Shown here: in pieces, positions 42,552 through 50,659 of the stretch
Numbering within the stretch: position 1 is the stretch's first letter
Layout: each line of letters opens with the position of its first letter
Source: Falsiphaeobacter marinintestinus
Lineage (GTDB): Bacteria > Pseudomonadota > Alphaproteobacteria > Rhodobacterales > Rhodobacteraceae
Assembly (NCBI RefSeq): GCF_007923355.1
Contig: NZ_VOGO01000001.1
Span: 620,001-684,000, forward strand
Reading direction: 5' to 3'
Length of the DNA: 64,000 nt
Notes under the pieces: generated by a model
What the model was told of the DNA's origin: nothing
Database searches by the model: none
The model's input: only the letters and a program-made list of their open reading frames with translations
Position numbers and translations under genes: made by a program

Positions 42552-43241
42552 CTAACCCGCGATCCAGCCTTCGATATGGCCGATGTTGGGCAGCACATAA
42601 TCCGCAAATGGTGCCAGTTCACCGGCTCCGGCCAACCCCGTCAGCACGCCAATTGTCACCATGCCCGCCGCGCGTCCGGCGATCAGATCGTGGGTGCTGT
42701 CTCCAACCATGGCCGCGCGGCCGGGCAGAACGTCCACCGCCTCGCAAAACGCCAGCAACGGCTCCGGTGCCGGCTTGGCTCCAAACCCGCTGTCATACCC
42801 GGCAACAAAAGCGAACCGATCCAGCACGCCCGCGCCCGTCAGTTGTGATGTGGCGCTGTATTCGCTGTCATTCGTCATGACGCCCAATGCGATCCCCCGG
42901 CCCGCCAGACCATCCAGAAACGCAGGCAAGGGCACGGCGGGCGACAGCGCCGCATCGGCCGAGTGCTGCTCCAGATATCGCTCGACCTGGGGTCCGGTCA
43001 TGCCCGGCAGAACCAACGACATGCTATGTGCGATATCGCCGTTGGATTCCGCAATGGCCATGCTGGTAGGGCGAAACACAGCCGCGTCCAGATCGTAATC
43101 CAGCACCTCGGCCAAAGCCTCAGCAAGCCCCGTGTCGCCGCGCGCAAGGTCTGCAATCACCCGACCGGCCCACCCGTTCCAGGTCGCGCCGAAATCGAAC
43201 AAGGTTCCGTCCTTGTCGAAAAGAATTGCATCCACCGGCAT
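42552..43241 (-). CDS. HAD hydrolase, phosphoglycolate-phosphatase-like
   Basis: A 229-residue haloacid-dehalogenase phosphatase: nucleophile motif LFDKDGTLFD (Asp9), motif II Thr in GVMTNDSE, Lys in FGAKPAPEPLL and motif IV MVGDSTHDLIAGRAAG, with a helical cap between. It is the right length and organisation for a Gph-like phosphatase hydrolysing a small phosphate ester in the cytoplasm. It is followed, in the direction of transcription, by a conserved terminator-like element. The DUF3572 gene lies 22 bases upstream and may be cotranscribed. Confidence 0.85.
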   Translation of the reverse strand: MPVDAILFDKDGTLFDFGATWNGWAGRVIADLARGDTGLAEALAEVLDYDLDAAVFRPTSMAIAESNGDIAHSMSLVLPGMTGPQVERYLEQHSADAALSPAVPLPAFLDGLAGRGIALGVMTNDSEYSATSQLTGAGVLDRFAFVAGYDSGFGAKPAPEPLLAFCEAVDVLPGRAAMVGDSTHDLIAGRAAGMVTIGVLTGLAGAGELAPFADYVLPNIGHIEGWIAG

Positions 43242-43263
43242 CCGCGTCCGCTCCTGTCAGTTG

Positions 43264-43548
43264 TCAGGTCCAGTGAACCTGTGCGCCCCCGGGCAACGCG
43301 GCGCGCGCCTGCATGGGGTGATCATAGGGAATGTCATGACCATCACAGAACGCGATGATCCAGGCATCGTCCATCAGCAGAAAATCCAGAACCGAGGCCA
43401 GAAACGCCGGATCACCGGCCTGCTCGCGGACCTCGTCACGCCCGGCGCCTGTCGCGCCCATGAACACCGGAAACAGATCTTCATTGCCGACCAGCCAGGC
43501 CAGCGCCTTCAGCGCAAGCGTTTCAGCGGCGTCTTGAGAATAGGACAT
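43264..43548 (-). CDS. DUF3572 family protein
   Basis: From ATG 43548 it has 94 residues, the normal size for DUF3572, an alphaproteobacterial family of unknown function: SQDAAETLALKALAWLVGNEDLFPVFMGATGAG and the C-terminal FLLMDDAWIIAFCDGHDIPYDHPMQAR are its typical ends. It is soluble and mostly helical. The frame extends to 43620, but the added residues are not family-like. The 201 bases upstream to the pleD start hold nothing further that I can identify. Confidence 0.8.
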   Translation of the reverse strand: MSYSQDAAETLALKALAWLVGNEDLFPVFMGATGAGRDEVREQAGDPAFLASVLDFLLMDDAWIIAFCDGHDIPYDHPMQARAALPGGAQVHWT

Positions 43549-43749
43549 GAGGCAGAACCAATGGGGGACCAGAGCGTCAGATAGACCGCTTTCCGGCCCC
43601 AAACGCAAGACCCATCGCACCCATGATTGCAGGCGAATTGCCGGGCTTCCAAGCCGTGTCGGCGAACAACGGCTGACACAAATCCGCCCGATCAGGATTC
43701 AGGCTTTGTTAACCACTCGGGTAGATTCTCGAAAGCAATCGAATTTGAG

Positions 43750-45162
43750 ATGTCAGAGGATACCGCTGTGCAGGGAACTATCCTGATCATTGACGGAGTA
43801 TCGACCAACCGGATCATGCTGAAGGTCCAGTTGTCGGCGGCCTGGTATCACGTTGTTCAGGCCGACCGGCTGGCCCAGATCCGTCCGCTGATCCGGCGCA
43901 GCCGCCCCGACCTGATCATCTCGGCGATGGACCTGCCCGATGGCAACGTAACTGACCTGCGCCGCCTGCTTGCCTCGGACCCCGCGCTCAGCCACATTCC
44001 GATCATCGCCGTCACAGCCCAAAACGACCGCCCCGCGCGGCTGCGCGCGTTGCAGGCGGATATAAACGATGTCCTCAGCCAGCCGATTGACGACCTGATG
44101 TTGCAGGCCCGGATCCGTCGGTTGCTGCGCACCCGGTCGCAACTGGACAAGCTGCAGCTTGATCACACCCCTGCCGCAGCACTTGGCATGGCCGAAACCA
44201 CAACCGACTTCGTGCCCCGGCCCAAAACCCGGCGGGTCGCCCTGCTTACTCAGGTGCCGGCGACCGGGCCGGTCTGGCGATCCCGGCTGCAACCTCATCT
44301 GCCACACAAGATCGAATGCTATCCGATGCGCGATGTGCACGGGTTGATGCACCAGCCCACACCAGATGCCGTCATCCTGGAACTGCCGCACACCTCTGAC
44401 GCCGCAGGATTGCGCCTGCTGGCCGATCTGCGCGCCCGCGGCACCACGCGTGACGCCATCGTCATCGCGGTCCCGAACCCCTCCAATGCGGCTCTGGCCG
44501 CCGAAGCCCTGGATCGCGGTGCCCATGATGCGCTGCCGCAGGGGTTCTGCGCCGAAGAACTGGCGCTGCGCCTCAGTGCCCACCTGCGCCGCAAGGCGGT
44601 TTCCGACCATATCCGGGATTCTCTGCGAACCGATCTGCAGGCCGCGATGCAGGATCCGATGACCGGGCTCTACAATCGCCGCTATGCGCTGCCCAAGCTG
44701 GGGCAGATGGCCCGTACCGCCGCCGAAGCCGGTCGGGACTTTGCCGTGATGATGATGGATCTGGACCATTTCAAACAGGTCAACGACCGCTTTGGTCACC
44801 TGTCAGGCGATGCCGTGCTGATCGAAACCGCGCACCGGATGCGGGCCATGCTGCACCCGTCGGCAATTGTCTCTCGGGTGGGGGGGGAAGAATTCCTGAT
44901 TGGCCTGCCCGATGCCGGGGCCGATCTTGCGCTTGAAACCGCTGACCTTCTGTGTCGCCGGATCAACGACACCCCGTTTCATGTCCCCGGCGCGCGCGAT
45001 CCAATCCATGTCACCACCAGCATCGGCATCGCCATCGGGCCAGATCACCGCTGCCCGGTTCAGGACATGGTCTCCGCGATGATCACCCGCGCCGACAGGG
45101 CGCTGTACATGGCCAAAACCGCCGGTCGAAATCAGGCCACCCTGTCCCACAAGGCGGCCTGA
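43750..45162 (+). CDS. pleD: PleD-type diguanylate cyclase with degenerate receivers
   Basis: A 470-residue protein with two receiver domains (about 9-125 and 150-275) and a GGDEF domain (about 295-465). The cyclase motif is RVGGEEFLIGL and looks active (DPMTGLYNRRYALP, DLDHFKQVNDRFGH). Receiver 1 lacks key residues: the acidic pair is Asp15-Gly16 in IIDGVSTNR, the phosphoacceptor position is Ala59 in LIISAMDLPDG, and the Lys is Gln in LSQPIDD. Receiver 2 is also degenerate, as is usual in PleD. The start ATG 43750 puts ILIIDG at the N-terminus as expected. Phosphorylation control by DivJ/PleC-like kinases therefore seems lost. Confidence 0.85.
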   Translation: MSEDTAVQGTILIIDGVSTNRIMLKVQLSAAWYHVVQADRLAQIRPLIRRSRPDLIISAMDLPDGNVTDLRRLLASDPALSHIPIIAVTAQNDRPARLRALQADINDVLSQPIDDLMLQARIRRLLRTRSQLDKLQLDHTPAAALGMAETTTDFVPRPKTRRVALLTQVPATGPVWRSRLQPHLPHKIECYPMRDVHGLMHQPTPDAVILELPHTSDAAGLRLLADLRARGTTRDAIVIAVPNPSNAALAAEALDRGAHDALPQGFCAEELALRLSAHLRRKAVSDHIRDSLRTDLQAAMQDPMTGLYNRRYALPKLGQMARTAAEAGRDFAVMMMDLDHFKQVNDRFGHLSGDAVLIETAHRMRAMLHPSAIVSRVGGEEFLIGLPDAGADLALETADLLCRRINDTPFHVPGARDPIHVTTSIGIAIGPDHRCPVQDMVSAMITRADRALYMAKTAGRNQATLSHKAA

Positions 45163-45173
45163 GCCACTGATAC

Positions 45174-45671
45174 TCAGTCCCGGTCAGACCGTTTTGGCGG
45201 CTTGCCCTTAGGGGGTGCCATCATGGCACGATGCAACCGATCCGCATATTCCGCCCGCTCGTCGTCGCTCATCTTCACAACCCGGTCGAGCCACAGCTTG
45301 CCGACCGACCTTTGAAAGTCTTCGATCTGTTCGCCATGCTGATCCAGCAAGGCATCGACCCGCGCAGCGTCGAACGGAACCGACCGCAAAGCGTCTGCAA
45401 GGGCATCTGCATCCTGTCCACGACGCGCCGCCCGTTCTTCATGTGACCCGGTCGCCGCCTTGCGTAAAACGCGCCGGTCTTCCTTTGACAGTTCGCGGTA
45501 CAGCACCGCCCCGATGGGCGGCGGGCGATGCCCGGCCTCGCGTTTGTCAGGCCGCAGAAAAGCCCCCGCCACCAATCCGGCCACGGCCAGATTCAGGGCA
45601 ACCGATACACCGAACACGATCCGCAGCCAGGGGCGCAGGCGTGTCGGTTTCAGGTCGTTATCATCCGTCAT
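45174..45671 (-). CDS. Periplasmic heavy-metal-sensor/CpxP-Spy-like protein
   Basis: A 165-residue protein with a single N-terminal membrane anchor (about 17-38, IVFGVSVALNLAVAGLVAGAFL) and a helical, highly charged periplasmic part. The segment LRSVPFDAARVDALLDQHGEQIEDFQRSVGKLWLDRVVKMSDDERAEYADRL is typical of the metal-resistance/CpxP-like (DUF305-independent, Spy-type) sensors. It is the last gene of the EF-hand, sigma factor and anti-sigma-like operon, one base after the previous stop. It may sense envelope stress or bind metal and feed back on the sigma factor. Confidence 0.75.
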   Translation of the reverse strand: MTDDNDLKPTRLRPWLRIVFGVSVALNLAVAGLVAGAFLRPDKREAGHRPPPIGAVLYRELSKEDRRVLRKAATGSHEERAARRGQDADALADALRSVPFDAARVDALLDQHGEQIEDFQRSVGKLWLDRVVKMSDDERAEYADRLHRAMMAPPKGKPPKRSDRD

Positions 45672-45672
45672 C

Positions 45673-46038
45673 TTACTGATCCTCCGCCATCAGCGCCGAC
45701 ATGTCATACGAGTCGATCAGGTTGAGATCCGATTGTGTGCCGCTGACCAGAGCCAGCGGATCGGGCACAAAGTTGGGCGGAGCCACACCGATCCAGATGC
45801 CAGCCGCACAGGCCGCCGCAAGCCCCCCCATCGCAGGCCACCCACCAAGGGTTGCCAGCAGCTGCTGCCACAGACCCGGGACAGTCCCGCGCGCCGGTGT
45901 CGCTTCGACAGGGGCGCTCTGAACCTGCAGGGCATCTCGCAAAATTCGGTCAGTCAGATCAGCGCTCAGGGTATCGGTTTCCCGACGTGCCGCCGCGAAG
46001 AAGATGTCCAGATCATCCATGTTGTCGTTATCAGCCAT
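45673..46038 (-). CDS. Putative anti-sigma factor (single-pass membrane protein)
   Basis: From ATG 46038 it has 121 residues: an acidic, helical cytoplasmic N-terminus (DDLDIFFAAARRETDTLSADLTDRILRDAL), a Pro-rich linker, one transmembrane helix at about 70-88 (MGGLAAACAAGIWIGV) and a short periplasmic end. It overlaps the sigma factor's 3' end by eight bases. Position, topology and coupling are those of an ECF anti-sigma factor, but there is no zinc-binding HxxxCxxC motif, so the assignment rests on context. Confidence 0.6.
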   Translation of the reverse strand: MADNDNMDDLDIFFAAARRETDTLSADLTDRILRDALQVQSAPVEATPARGTVPGLWQQLLATLGGWPAMGGLAAACAAGIWIGVAPPNFVPDPLALVSGTQSDLNLIDSYDMSALMAEDQ

Positions 46039-46630
46039 CGTGATACCCCAATTCTTCACGCCGTCCGGCCAAAGCCGCCGCCAGCGCCCGCTTGCCCCGG
46101 GCCGTCAGACTTTCGACCGCCTCGACGCCAATTTCCATGATCCCCGCAATTTCGGGGTTCGATAGTTCTTCGATGTGACGCAGAACCACCGCTTGCCGCT
46201 GCCGGTCAGGCAGTTGCATCAGCGCGTCCTGCAACGCGTCGGACCTTGCTGCATCCTGTAGCTGATCCGGTGCCGATTTGGCAGGATCCGCAGGTTCGGG
46301 CACGTCGTCGATTCCGACCGACCCGCCGCGCTTGCGGCGTTTCAGATCCAGACACAGGTTCAGCGTGACCCGATACAGCCAGGTCGATACCTTGGCCTGT
46401 CCGGGTTGCCAGTCCGGTGCCATCTTCCACAGCCGCATCATCGCGTCCTGCGCGACGTCTTCGGCTTCAGCCCGGTCGCCCAGCACCCGCAGGGCGACCG
46501 AAAAGGTGCGTGGACCCAACCGTGTCGTCAGCTCACGCGCCGCCAGCTCATCGCCATTGGCGAAAAGCACAAGCAACGCATCGTCGCTTGGCGGCGCGTC
46601 CGCATCGGAAGACCCCGATGGCGGGCTCAT
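46031..46630 (-). CDS. ECF-type RNA polymerase sigma factor
   Basis: From ATG 46630 it has 199 residues. Region 2 is GDELAARELTTRLGPRTFSVALRVLGDRAEAEDVAQDAMMRLWKM with the WLYRVTLNLCLDLKRRK end, and region 4 is LQDALMQLPDRQRQAVVLRHIEELSNPEIAGIMEIGVEAVESLTARGKRAL. A Pro-rich N-terminal leader of about 25 residues precedes region 2. The frame extends to 46753, but this would overlap the end of the EF-hand gene. It is cotranscribed with an anti-sigma-like protein and a Spy-like sensor and lies behind an EF-hand protein gene, implying a calcium- or metal-related envelope response. Confidence 0.87.
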   Translation of the reverse strand: MSPPSGSSDADAPPSDDALLVLFANGDELAARELTTRLGPRTFSVALRVLGDRAEAEDVAQDAMMRLWKMAPDWQPGQAKVSTWLYRVTLNLCLDLKRRKRGGSVGIDDVPEPADPAKSAPDQLQDAARSDALQDALMQLPDRQRQAVVLRHIEELSNPEIAGIMEIGVEAVESLTARGKRALAAALAGRREELGYHDG

Positions 46631-46691
46631 GGCGGGGTTACCGCCATGGCCGCTGGTACGCGGCAGTGTATGTCCACCGTCAGCCACACCT

Positions 46692-47189
46692 TCAGTTCTG
46701 CTCGGACGAGTCCTTGTTTTCTTTCTTGTCCTTGCCATGACCCTTTCGGCCATGTTCTTTCATCTTCGCCTTGGCGGCATCGAATTCTTCTTTCGACACC
46801 CCGCCGCTGCCGTCCGTATCGATCCGACCGAACATCTTGTCACCGTGACGCGGTTTTGGCATCTCTTCTGCAGACAATGCCCCATCACCATCCTTGTCGA
46901 ACTTTTCAAGCATCTTGGCGCTGCGGTCCTTGGCTTTCTGCTGACCATGGGCCTGCATTTCGTCGGCCGTCAGCTTGCCGTCACCATTGGTGTCCATTTC
47001 GGTGAACCGTCCGGCGCGATGGGCTTCCATCTCGGCCTGCGTCACTTGTCCGTCACCATCGGCGTCCAGTTGCTCGAAAGTCGCGCGCGGGCCGTGTTTG
47101 CCCGGTTTGGGAGTTTCGGCAAAGGCCGACGCTGCGGTCACTGTGATGGCCGCCAATGCGATGCCAGCGATAAATCCTGCGTGTTTCAT
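46692..47189 (-). CDS. Secreted EF-hand calcium-binding protein
   Basis: From ATG 47189 (GAGG six bases upstream) it has 165 residues, with a signal peptide (MKHAGFIAGIALAAITVTAASAFA) and four EF-hand loops: DADGDGQVTQAE, DTNGDGKLTADE, DKDGDGALSAEE and DTDGSGGVSKEE. All have Asp at positions 1, 3 and 5 or equivalents and a Glu at 12. The C-terminus is a lysine-rich tail. It is presumably periplasmic and binds calcium. It lies 61 bases upstream of the sigma factor gene in the same direction. The CAACGC/GCGTTG dyad at 47214-47234 is in its promoter region. Confidence 0.87.
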   Translation of the reverse strand: MKHAGFIAGIALAAITVTAASAFAETPKPGKHGPRATFEQLDADGDGQVTQAEMEAHRAGRFTEMDTNGDGKLTADEMQAHGQQKAKDRSAKMLEKFDKDGDGALSAEEMPKPRHGDKMFGRIDTDGSGGVSKEEFDAAKAKMKEHGRKGHGKDKKENKDSSEQN

Positions 47190-47400
47190 GTCGATCCTCA
47201 TTTTAACTCGTTACAACGCTCTGTGTTGGCGTTGATATATACCAAACGCAGCATGTCCGGGTTTCCGTCGCATTTTTTTTGCACCGGTTTCAATTGCACA
47301 AATCCAGGCAGACTTTGCGACAAGCCGACGCAACTGGTCATTGAGACCTTCCCTTTGGGCCAACGTATCCCCAGTTTCAGACAAAGCGCGAGATATGCAT

Positions 47401-47802
47401 ATGACCGATTCTGCGACCAACGCCCCCATCGATGACACCGACCGCCCGATGCGCCAATCGCTGTGGCGCGGCTGGCGGCGCAAATGCCCCTGCTGTGGCG
47501 AGGGCAAATTGCTGCACAGCTATCTCAAGGTGAACAACAGCTGCTCGGTGTGTGGCGAAGAATTTCATCACCACCGCGCCGATGATGGTCCGGCCTATCT
47601 GACCATTCTGATTGTCGGCCACCTGATGGCGCCGCTGCTGCATGTGACCTTTACGACCTTCCGTCCGGAACCGTTGACCCTGTTTACGATCTTTGCGGTT
47701 GGCTGCACCAGCTTGTCCCTCTACCTTCTGCCCAGGTTGAAGGGCGCCGTCGTTGCGTTCCAATGGGCACGCGAGATGCATGGGTTCGAAACTTCGGCCT
47801 GA
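47401..47802 (+). CDS. DUF983 family zinc-ribbon membrane protein
   Basis: From ATG 47401 it has 133 residues. The zinc ribbon is CPCCGEGKL and CSVCGEEF (four cysteines), followed by HHHRADDGPAYLTI, the DUF983 signature, and two transmembrane helices (about 62-80 and 90-108). DUF983 proteins are common in alphaproteobacteria and sometimes sit near cytochrome oxidase genes, but their role is not established. The NUDIX gene follows 26 bases downstream and is probably cotranscribed. Confidence 0.85.
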   Translation: MTDSATNAPIDDTDRPMRQSLWRGWRRKCPCCGEGKLLHSYLKVNNSCSVCGEEFHHHRADDGPAYLTILIVGHLMAPLLHVTFTTFRPEPLTLFTIFAVGCTSLSLYLLPRLKGAVVAFQWAREMHGFETSA

Positions 47803-47828
47803 CCCCTTCGACCACGAAAGGGAGAGGC

Positions 47829-48527
47829 ATGAGCATAGACAAGACAGCAATCCGTAACGCCGCAACGGTAATCGTCCTGCGCGACCGGATGACAAACCCC
47901 GCGATCCTGATGGGTCAGCGCGGGGCCAAGGCGGCATTCATGCCGAACAAGTTCGTGTTTCCGGGTGGCGCACTTGATCCGCAAGACGCTGACATCCCAC
48001 TGGCAACCCCGCTGCCCTCGGTCTGCCATGACCGACTTGCCGAAAAAGCCCCTGATGGTATGCAAAACGCGTTGGCCGCCGCCGCCGTGCGCGAACTGTG
48101 GGAAGAAACCGGTCTGGTGCTGGGCGTTCCCGGCGACTGGGCTGGCGACGTGCCCGAAGATTGGCAGACCTTCGCGAAAACAGGCCACCTGCCTGCCGCC
48201 GAGGCCTTGCAGTTTGTGTTTCGCGCCCTGACCCCACCGGGCCGCCCGCGCCGGTTTGATGCGCGGTTCTTCCTTGTGGATGCCTCCGCAATTCAAGGCG
48301 ACATCGACGATTTCACCCACGCCACCGACGAACTCTCGCACCTGCAATGGATTCCTCTGGCCGAAGCGCGCAGCTTTGATTTGCCCTTCATCACCGAAGT
48401 CGTCCTGGCCGAGGTCGAAGCCCGCGTAACCGACCTGTCACCACCCGACTCCGTGCCTTATTTCCTCAACAACGAAGAGGCGAGCCTGTTCCTGCGCTTG
48501 CGCGGCTATCCGATGCCCGACGTCTAA
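47829..48527 (+). CDS. NUDIX hydrolase
   Basis: From ATG 47829 (GGGAGAGGC before it) it has 232 residues. The Nudix box is split by an insertion: FPGGALDPQDAD, then about 35 residues, then AAAAVRELWEETGLVLG (the R-E-x2-E-E-x-G core is intact). This arrangement is typical of the NUDT7/NUDT8/NUDT19-like coenzyme-A or acyl-CoA diphosphatase branch. It hydrolyses a nucleoside-diphosphate-linked metabolite; the exact substrate is unknown. Its last four bases overlap the convergent EamA gene. Confidence 0.85.
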   Translation: MSIDKTAIRNAATVIVLRDRMTNPAILMGQRGAKAAFMPNKFVFPGGALDPQDADIPLATPLPSVCHDRLAEKAPDGMQNALAAAAVRELWEETGLVLGVPGDWAGDVPEDWQTFAKTGHLPAAEALQFVFRALTPPGRPRRFDARFFLVDASAIQGDIDDFTHATDELSHLQWIPLAEARSFDLPFITEVVLAEVEARVTDLSPPDSVPYFLNNEEASLFLRLRGYPMPDV

Positions 48528-49429
48528 ATCAGCAGCACCAAACCGACAATTGACGCCCCCAACAACGCGATCCCGGCCCCTTCCCGGGCCGAGATCCGTT
48601 CGCGAAAGAACAACACGGACGCGAACAGGCTCAGGATCAGCTCGACCTGTCCGATCGCCTTTACATAGGCCGCATTCTGCAGCGTGAAGGCCCAGAACCA
48701 GCAAAACGACCCGGCAAGACTGGCCAGCCCGACAAACACCGCCGTCCCGCGCGCGTCCCAGACCGCCCGCAACTCGGCCCGGTCACGCAAGATCAACCAG
48801 ACCGCCATCGCGACCATCTGCATCGTCACGACACAACCCAACGTCACCGCCGCGCGCAAGGCCGGGGCATAGGCCATCAACTCCAAAGTCGCACCGCGGT
48901 ACGTCACCGATGAGATCGAAAACAACAGCCCGGCGAAAACGCCCAAAATCGGCGCTTTACCGGTCAAATGCCGCCACCAAGACCCGGCGCTGCCCGGCGT
49001 CTTCGACAGCAGCAATACGGCAATCAACCCGACCAGAATGGCCCCCATCCCGGCCCGGCTGACCCCTTCGCCCAGCAGGATCAGACCAACCAGCACGGTC
49101 AGGATCACCTCGGTCTTCATGAACGCGATACCCACGGCAAAGTTGCGCTGCTTGAACAGCATCACAATGCAGATCGTCGCGATGATCTGCGTCGCCCCCC
49201 CGGCAATCGAATACGCCCAGAAGGCGGGTGTGAACCGAGGCAAAGGCGTCCCCGTCAGCGCAAAATACCCAATCAACCCGCTCACCAGAAACGGTGCAGA
49301 ATAGGCAAACCGGGCAAAGGTCGCGCCAACTGCCGACAGCTTTACCGTGCTCAGCACTTTTTGCAGCATAAAGCGGACGGTTTGAAAGGCGGCAGCTGCC
49401 AGCGCGACGGGGATCCAGAGACTAATCAT
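48524..49429 (-). CDS. EamA/DMT-family transporter
   Basis: A 301-residue protein with about ten transmembrane helices arranged as two EamA repeats (first about 5-140, second about 150-300, ending REGAGIALLGASIVGLVLLI). It is a drug/metabolite-superfamily permease, usually exporting small metabolites or amino acids. The gene ends over the NUDIX stop and starts 19 bases after the desaturase stop, in the same direction as the desaturase and DUF2061 genes, so the three could form one transcript. Confidence 0.83.
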   Translation of the reverse strand: MISLWIPVALAAAAFQTVRFMLQKVLSTVKLSAVGATFARFAYSAPFLVSGLIGYFALTGTPLPRFTPAFWAYSIAGGATQIIATICIVMLFKQRNFAVGIAFMKTEVILTVLVGLILLGEGVSRAGMGAILVGLIAVLLLSKTPGSAGSWWRHLTGKAPILGVFAGLLFSISSVTYRGATLELMAYAPALRAAVTLGCVVTMQMVAMAVWLILRDRAELRAVWDARGTAVFVGLASLAGSFCWFWAFTLQNAAYVKAIGQVELILSLFASVLFFRERISAREGAGIALLGASIVGLVLLI

Positions 49430-49448
49430 GTCCCCCTATGGCGCGTAT

Positions 49449-50357
49449 CTACACCTCAGGCCAGAGCGGATGCGGCACCGGGTCTTTGGCTTTCAGGAAA
49501 TACCGGCGAAAAACCTCACCGTAAGATCGAAACACATAGCCGTCATTGACCTCAAGATACCGCGCCTTGCCCGCCCGATACAGCGCGGGCAACTGATACC
49601 ACGCCGCCCGCGGGTTCATATGATGCACCACATGCAGGTTGTTGTTGAGAAACAGAAACGCCAGCAGCCCCCGGTCTTCGATGATCACGGTCCGCCCGCG
49701 CACCTTTTCGTGCGCCTGATGTTCAAGAAACGTGCGGATCTTCAGGATGCCCAGCGCTACATAGGCCGATAACAGACAGGCCCAGACCGGCATCGGCGAC
49801 ACCGCCACCAGGCCCAGGACCGCGGCCACGCCTGGCAGATGCAGCGCCCAGGCCAACCAGACCGCCCGATCACCCTGCCGCGCCAACCGCCACTCATCCG
49901 ACATGAACCGCACTTGCCCAATGGCCGGCCCCAGCACGATCCGCCCCAGCAGCGTGTTGTTCACCGCGTGCAAACGCTGTTGCCAAGGCGACAGACCGAC
50001 CCAGATCGCCGGATCAAGGTAGTTGGTTTCAGGATCATCATAGGGATCAGTCAGGTTGGCGTCCTGATGGTGCGCCAGATGCAGATCGCGAAACCGGTTA
50101 TACGGAATGGCCAGCGTCAGCGGTAACGCCATCAGCGCCTCGTTCAGCGGTTTTGAGCGAAATGGATGCCCGTGCAGCACCTCATGCGTCAGCGATGAAT
50201 GCAACGCCGCCGTCACTGTGGCCAGCGCAAAACCCGCGAGACCACTCCATTCCGCGACCATGAACACCGCAAATGCCCACAGACCATAACAGCCCAAGAT
50301 CAAAACAAATGTGCCCCATTCCGGCGGGGAGGCCGTCTGACGCAGCGGCTCAGACAT
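49449..50357 (-). CDS. Membrane fatty acid desaturase-family protein
   Basis: From ATG 50357 it has 302 residues. Three histidine boxes are visible: HEVLHGHPFRS, HLAHHQDANLTDPYDDPET and NNLHVVHHMNPRAAW, with several hydrophobic helices around them. These bind a di-iron centre in the inner membrane that desaturates or hydroxylates an acyl chain (or carotenoid; the two groups are hard to separate by eye). Its start overlaps the DUF2061 stop by eight bases. The operon is divergent from an XRE regulator. Confidence 0.85.
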   Translation of the reverse strand: MSEPLRQTASPPEWGTFVLILGCYGLWAFAVFMVAEWSGLAGFALATVTAALHSSLTHEVLHGHPFRSKPLNEALMALPLTLAIPYNRFRDLHLAHHQDANLTDPYDDPETNYLDPAIWVGLSPWQQRLHAVNNTLLGRIVLGPAIGQVRFMSDEWRLARQGDRAVWLAWALHLPGVAAVLGLVAVSPMPVWACLLSAYVALGILKIRTFLEHQAHEKVRGRTVIIEDRGLLAFLFLNNNLHVVHHMNPRAAWYQLPALYRAGKARYLEVNDGYVFRSYGEVFRRYFLKAKDPVPHPLWPEV

Positions 50358-50553
50358 TCCGGCCCCAGCTGACATTGGCCCAAACCCGCTCGTACACCAG
50401 ATAAATCACCAGCCCGAGACCCGCATTGACCAGTGCCATGGCACCGCCAATGGCCACCGATCCGGTTGCAATCAATCCGACAAGGGCCATCATTGCCAGC
50501 CCGATCAGGTTCCAGATCACCGCTTTCACCACCGATCTTTGCCGCGTTTCCAT
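50350..50553 (-). CDS. DUF2061 small membrane protein
   Basis: From ATG 50553, preceded by AGGAGGCAGA, the protein has 67 residues: an RSVVKAVIWNLIGLAMMALVG N-terminus and two transmembrane helices, ending LVIYLVYERVWANVSWG, which are the DUF2061 features. The family is of unknown function. The frame is open to 50637, but the extra residues lie in the divergent promoter region. It overlaps and precedes the desaturase gene, so the two are translationally coupled and may act together in membrane lipid adjustment. Confidence 0.82.
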   Translation of the reverse strand: METRQRSVVKAVIWNLIGLAMMALVGLIATGSVAIGGAMALVNAGLGLVIYLVYERVWANVSWGRNV

Positions 50554-50633
50554 TCTGCCTCCTGCTGTGCTGCTCACGTTTTTGTTACAGCCAACGACCC
50601 ATGATCGACCATTCAGGATATGATTAACAAAAC

Positions 50634-50656
50634 TCACATAATGTGATAAATATCAC
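50634..50656. promoter_or_regulatory. Two overlapping palindromes before the XRE gene
   Basis: TCACATAATGTGA (50634-50646) is a perfect 13-bp palindrome and GTGATAAATATCAC (50643-50656) a perfect dyad with a two-base centre; they share four bases. They end four bases before the XRE start codon, inside the divergent region with the DUF2061-desaturase operon. Autoregulation and control of the desaturase by the XRE protein are likely but inferred. Confidence 0.5.
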
Positions 50657-50659
50657 TAC

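Noticed and set aside
45460-46140. 226-codon plus-strand frame
   Set aside because: It is antisense to the Spy-like and anti-sigma-like genes, whose products show membrane helices and proper coupling.
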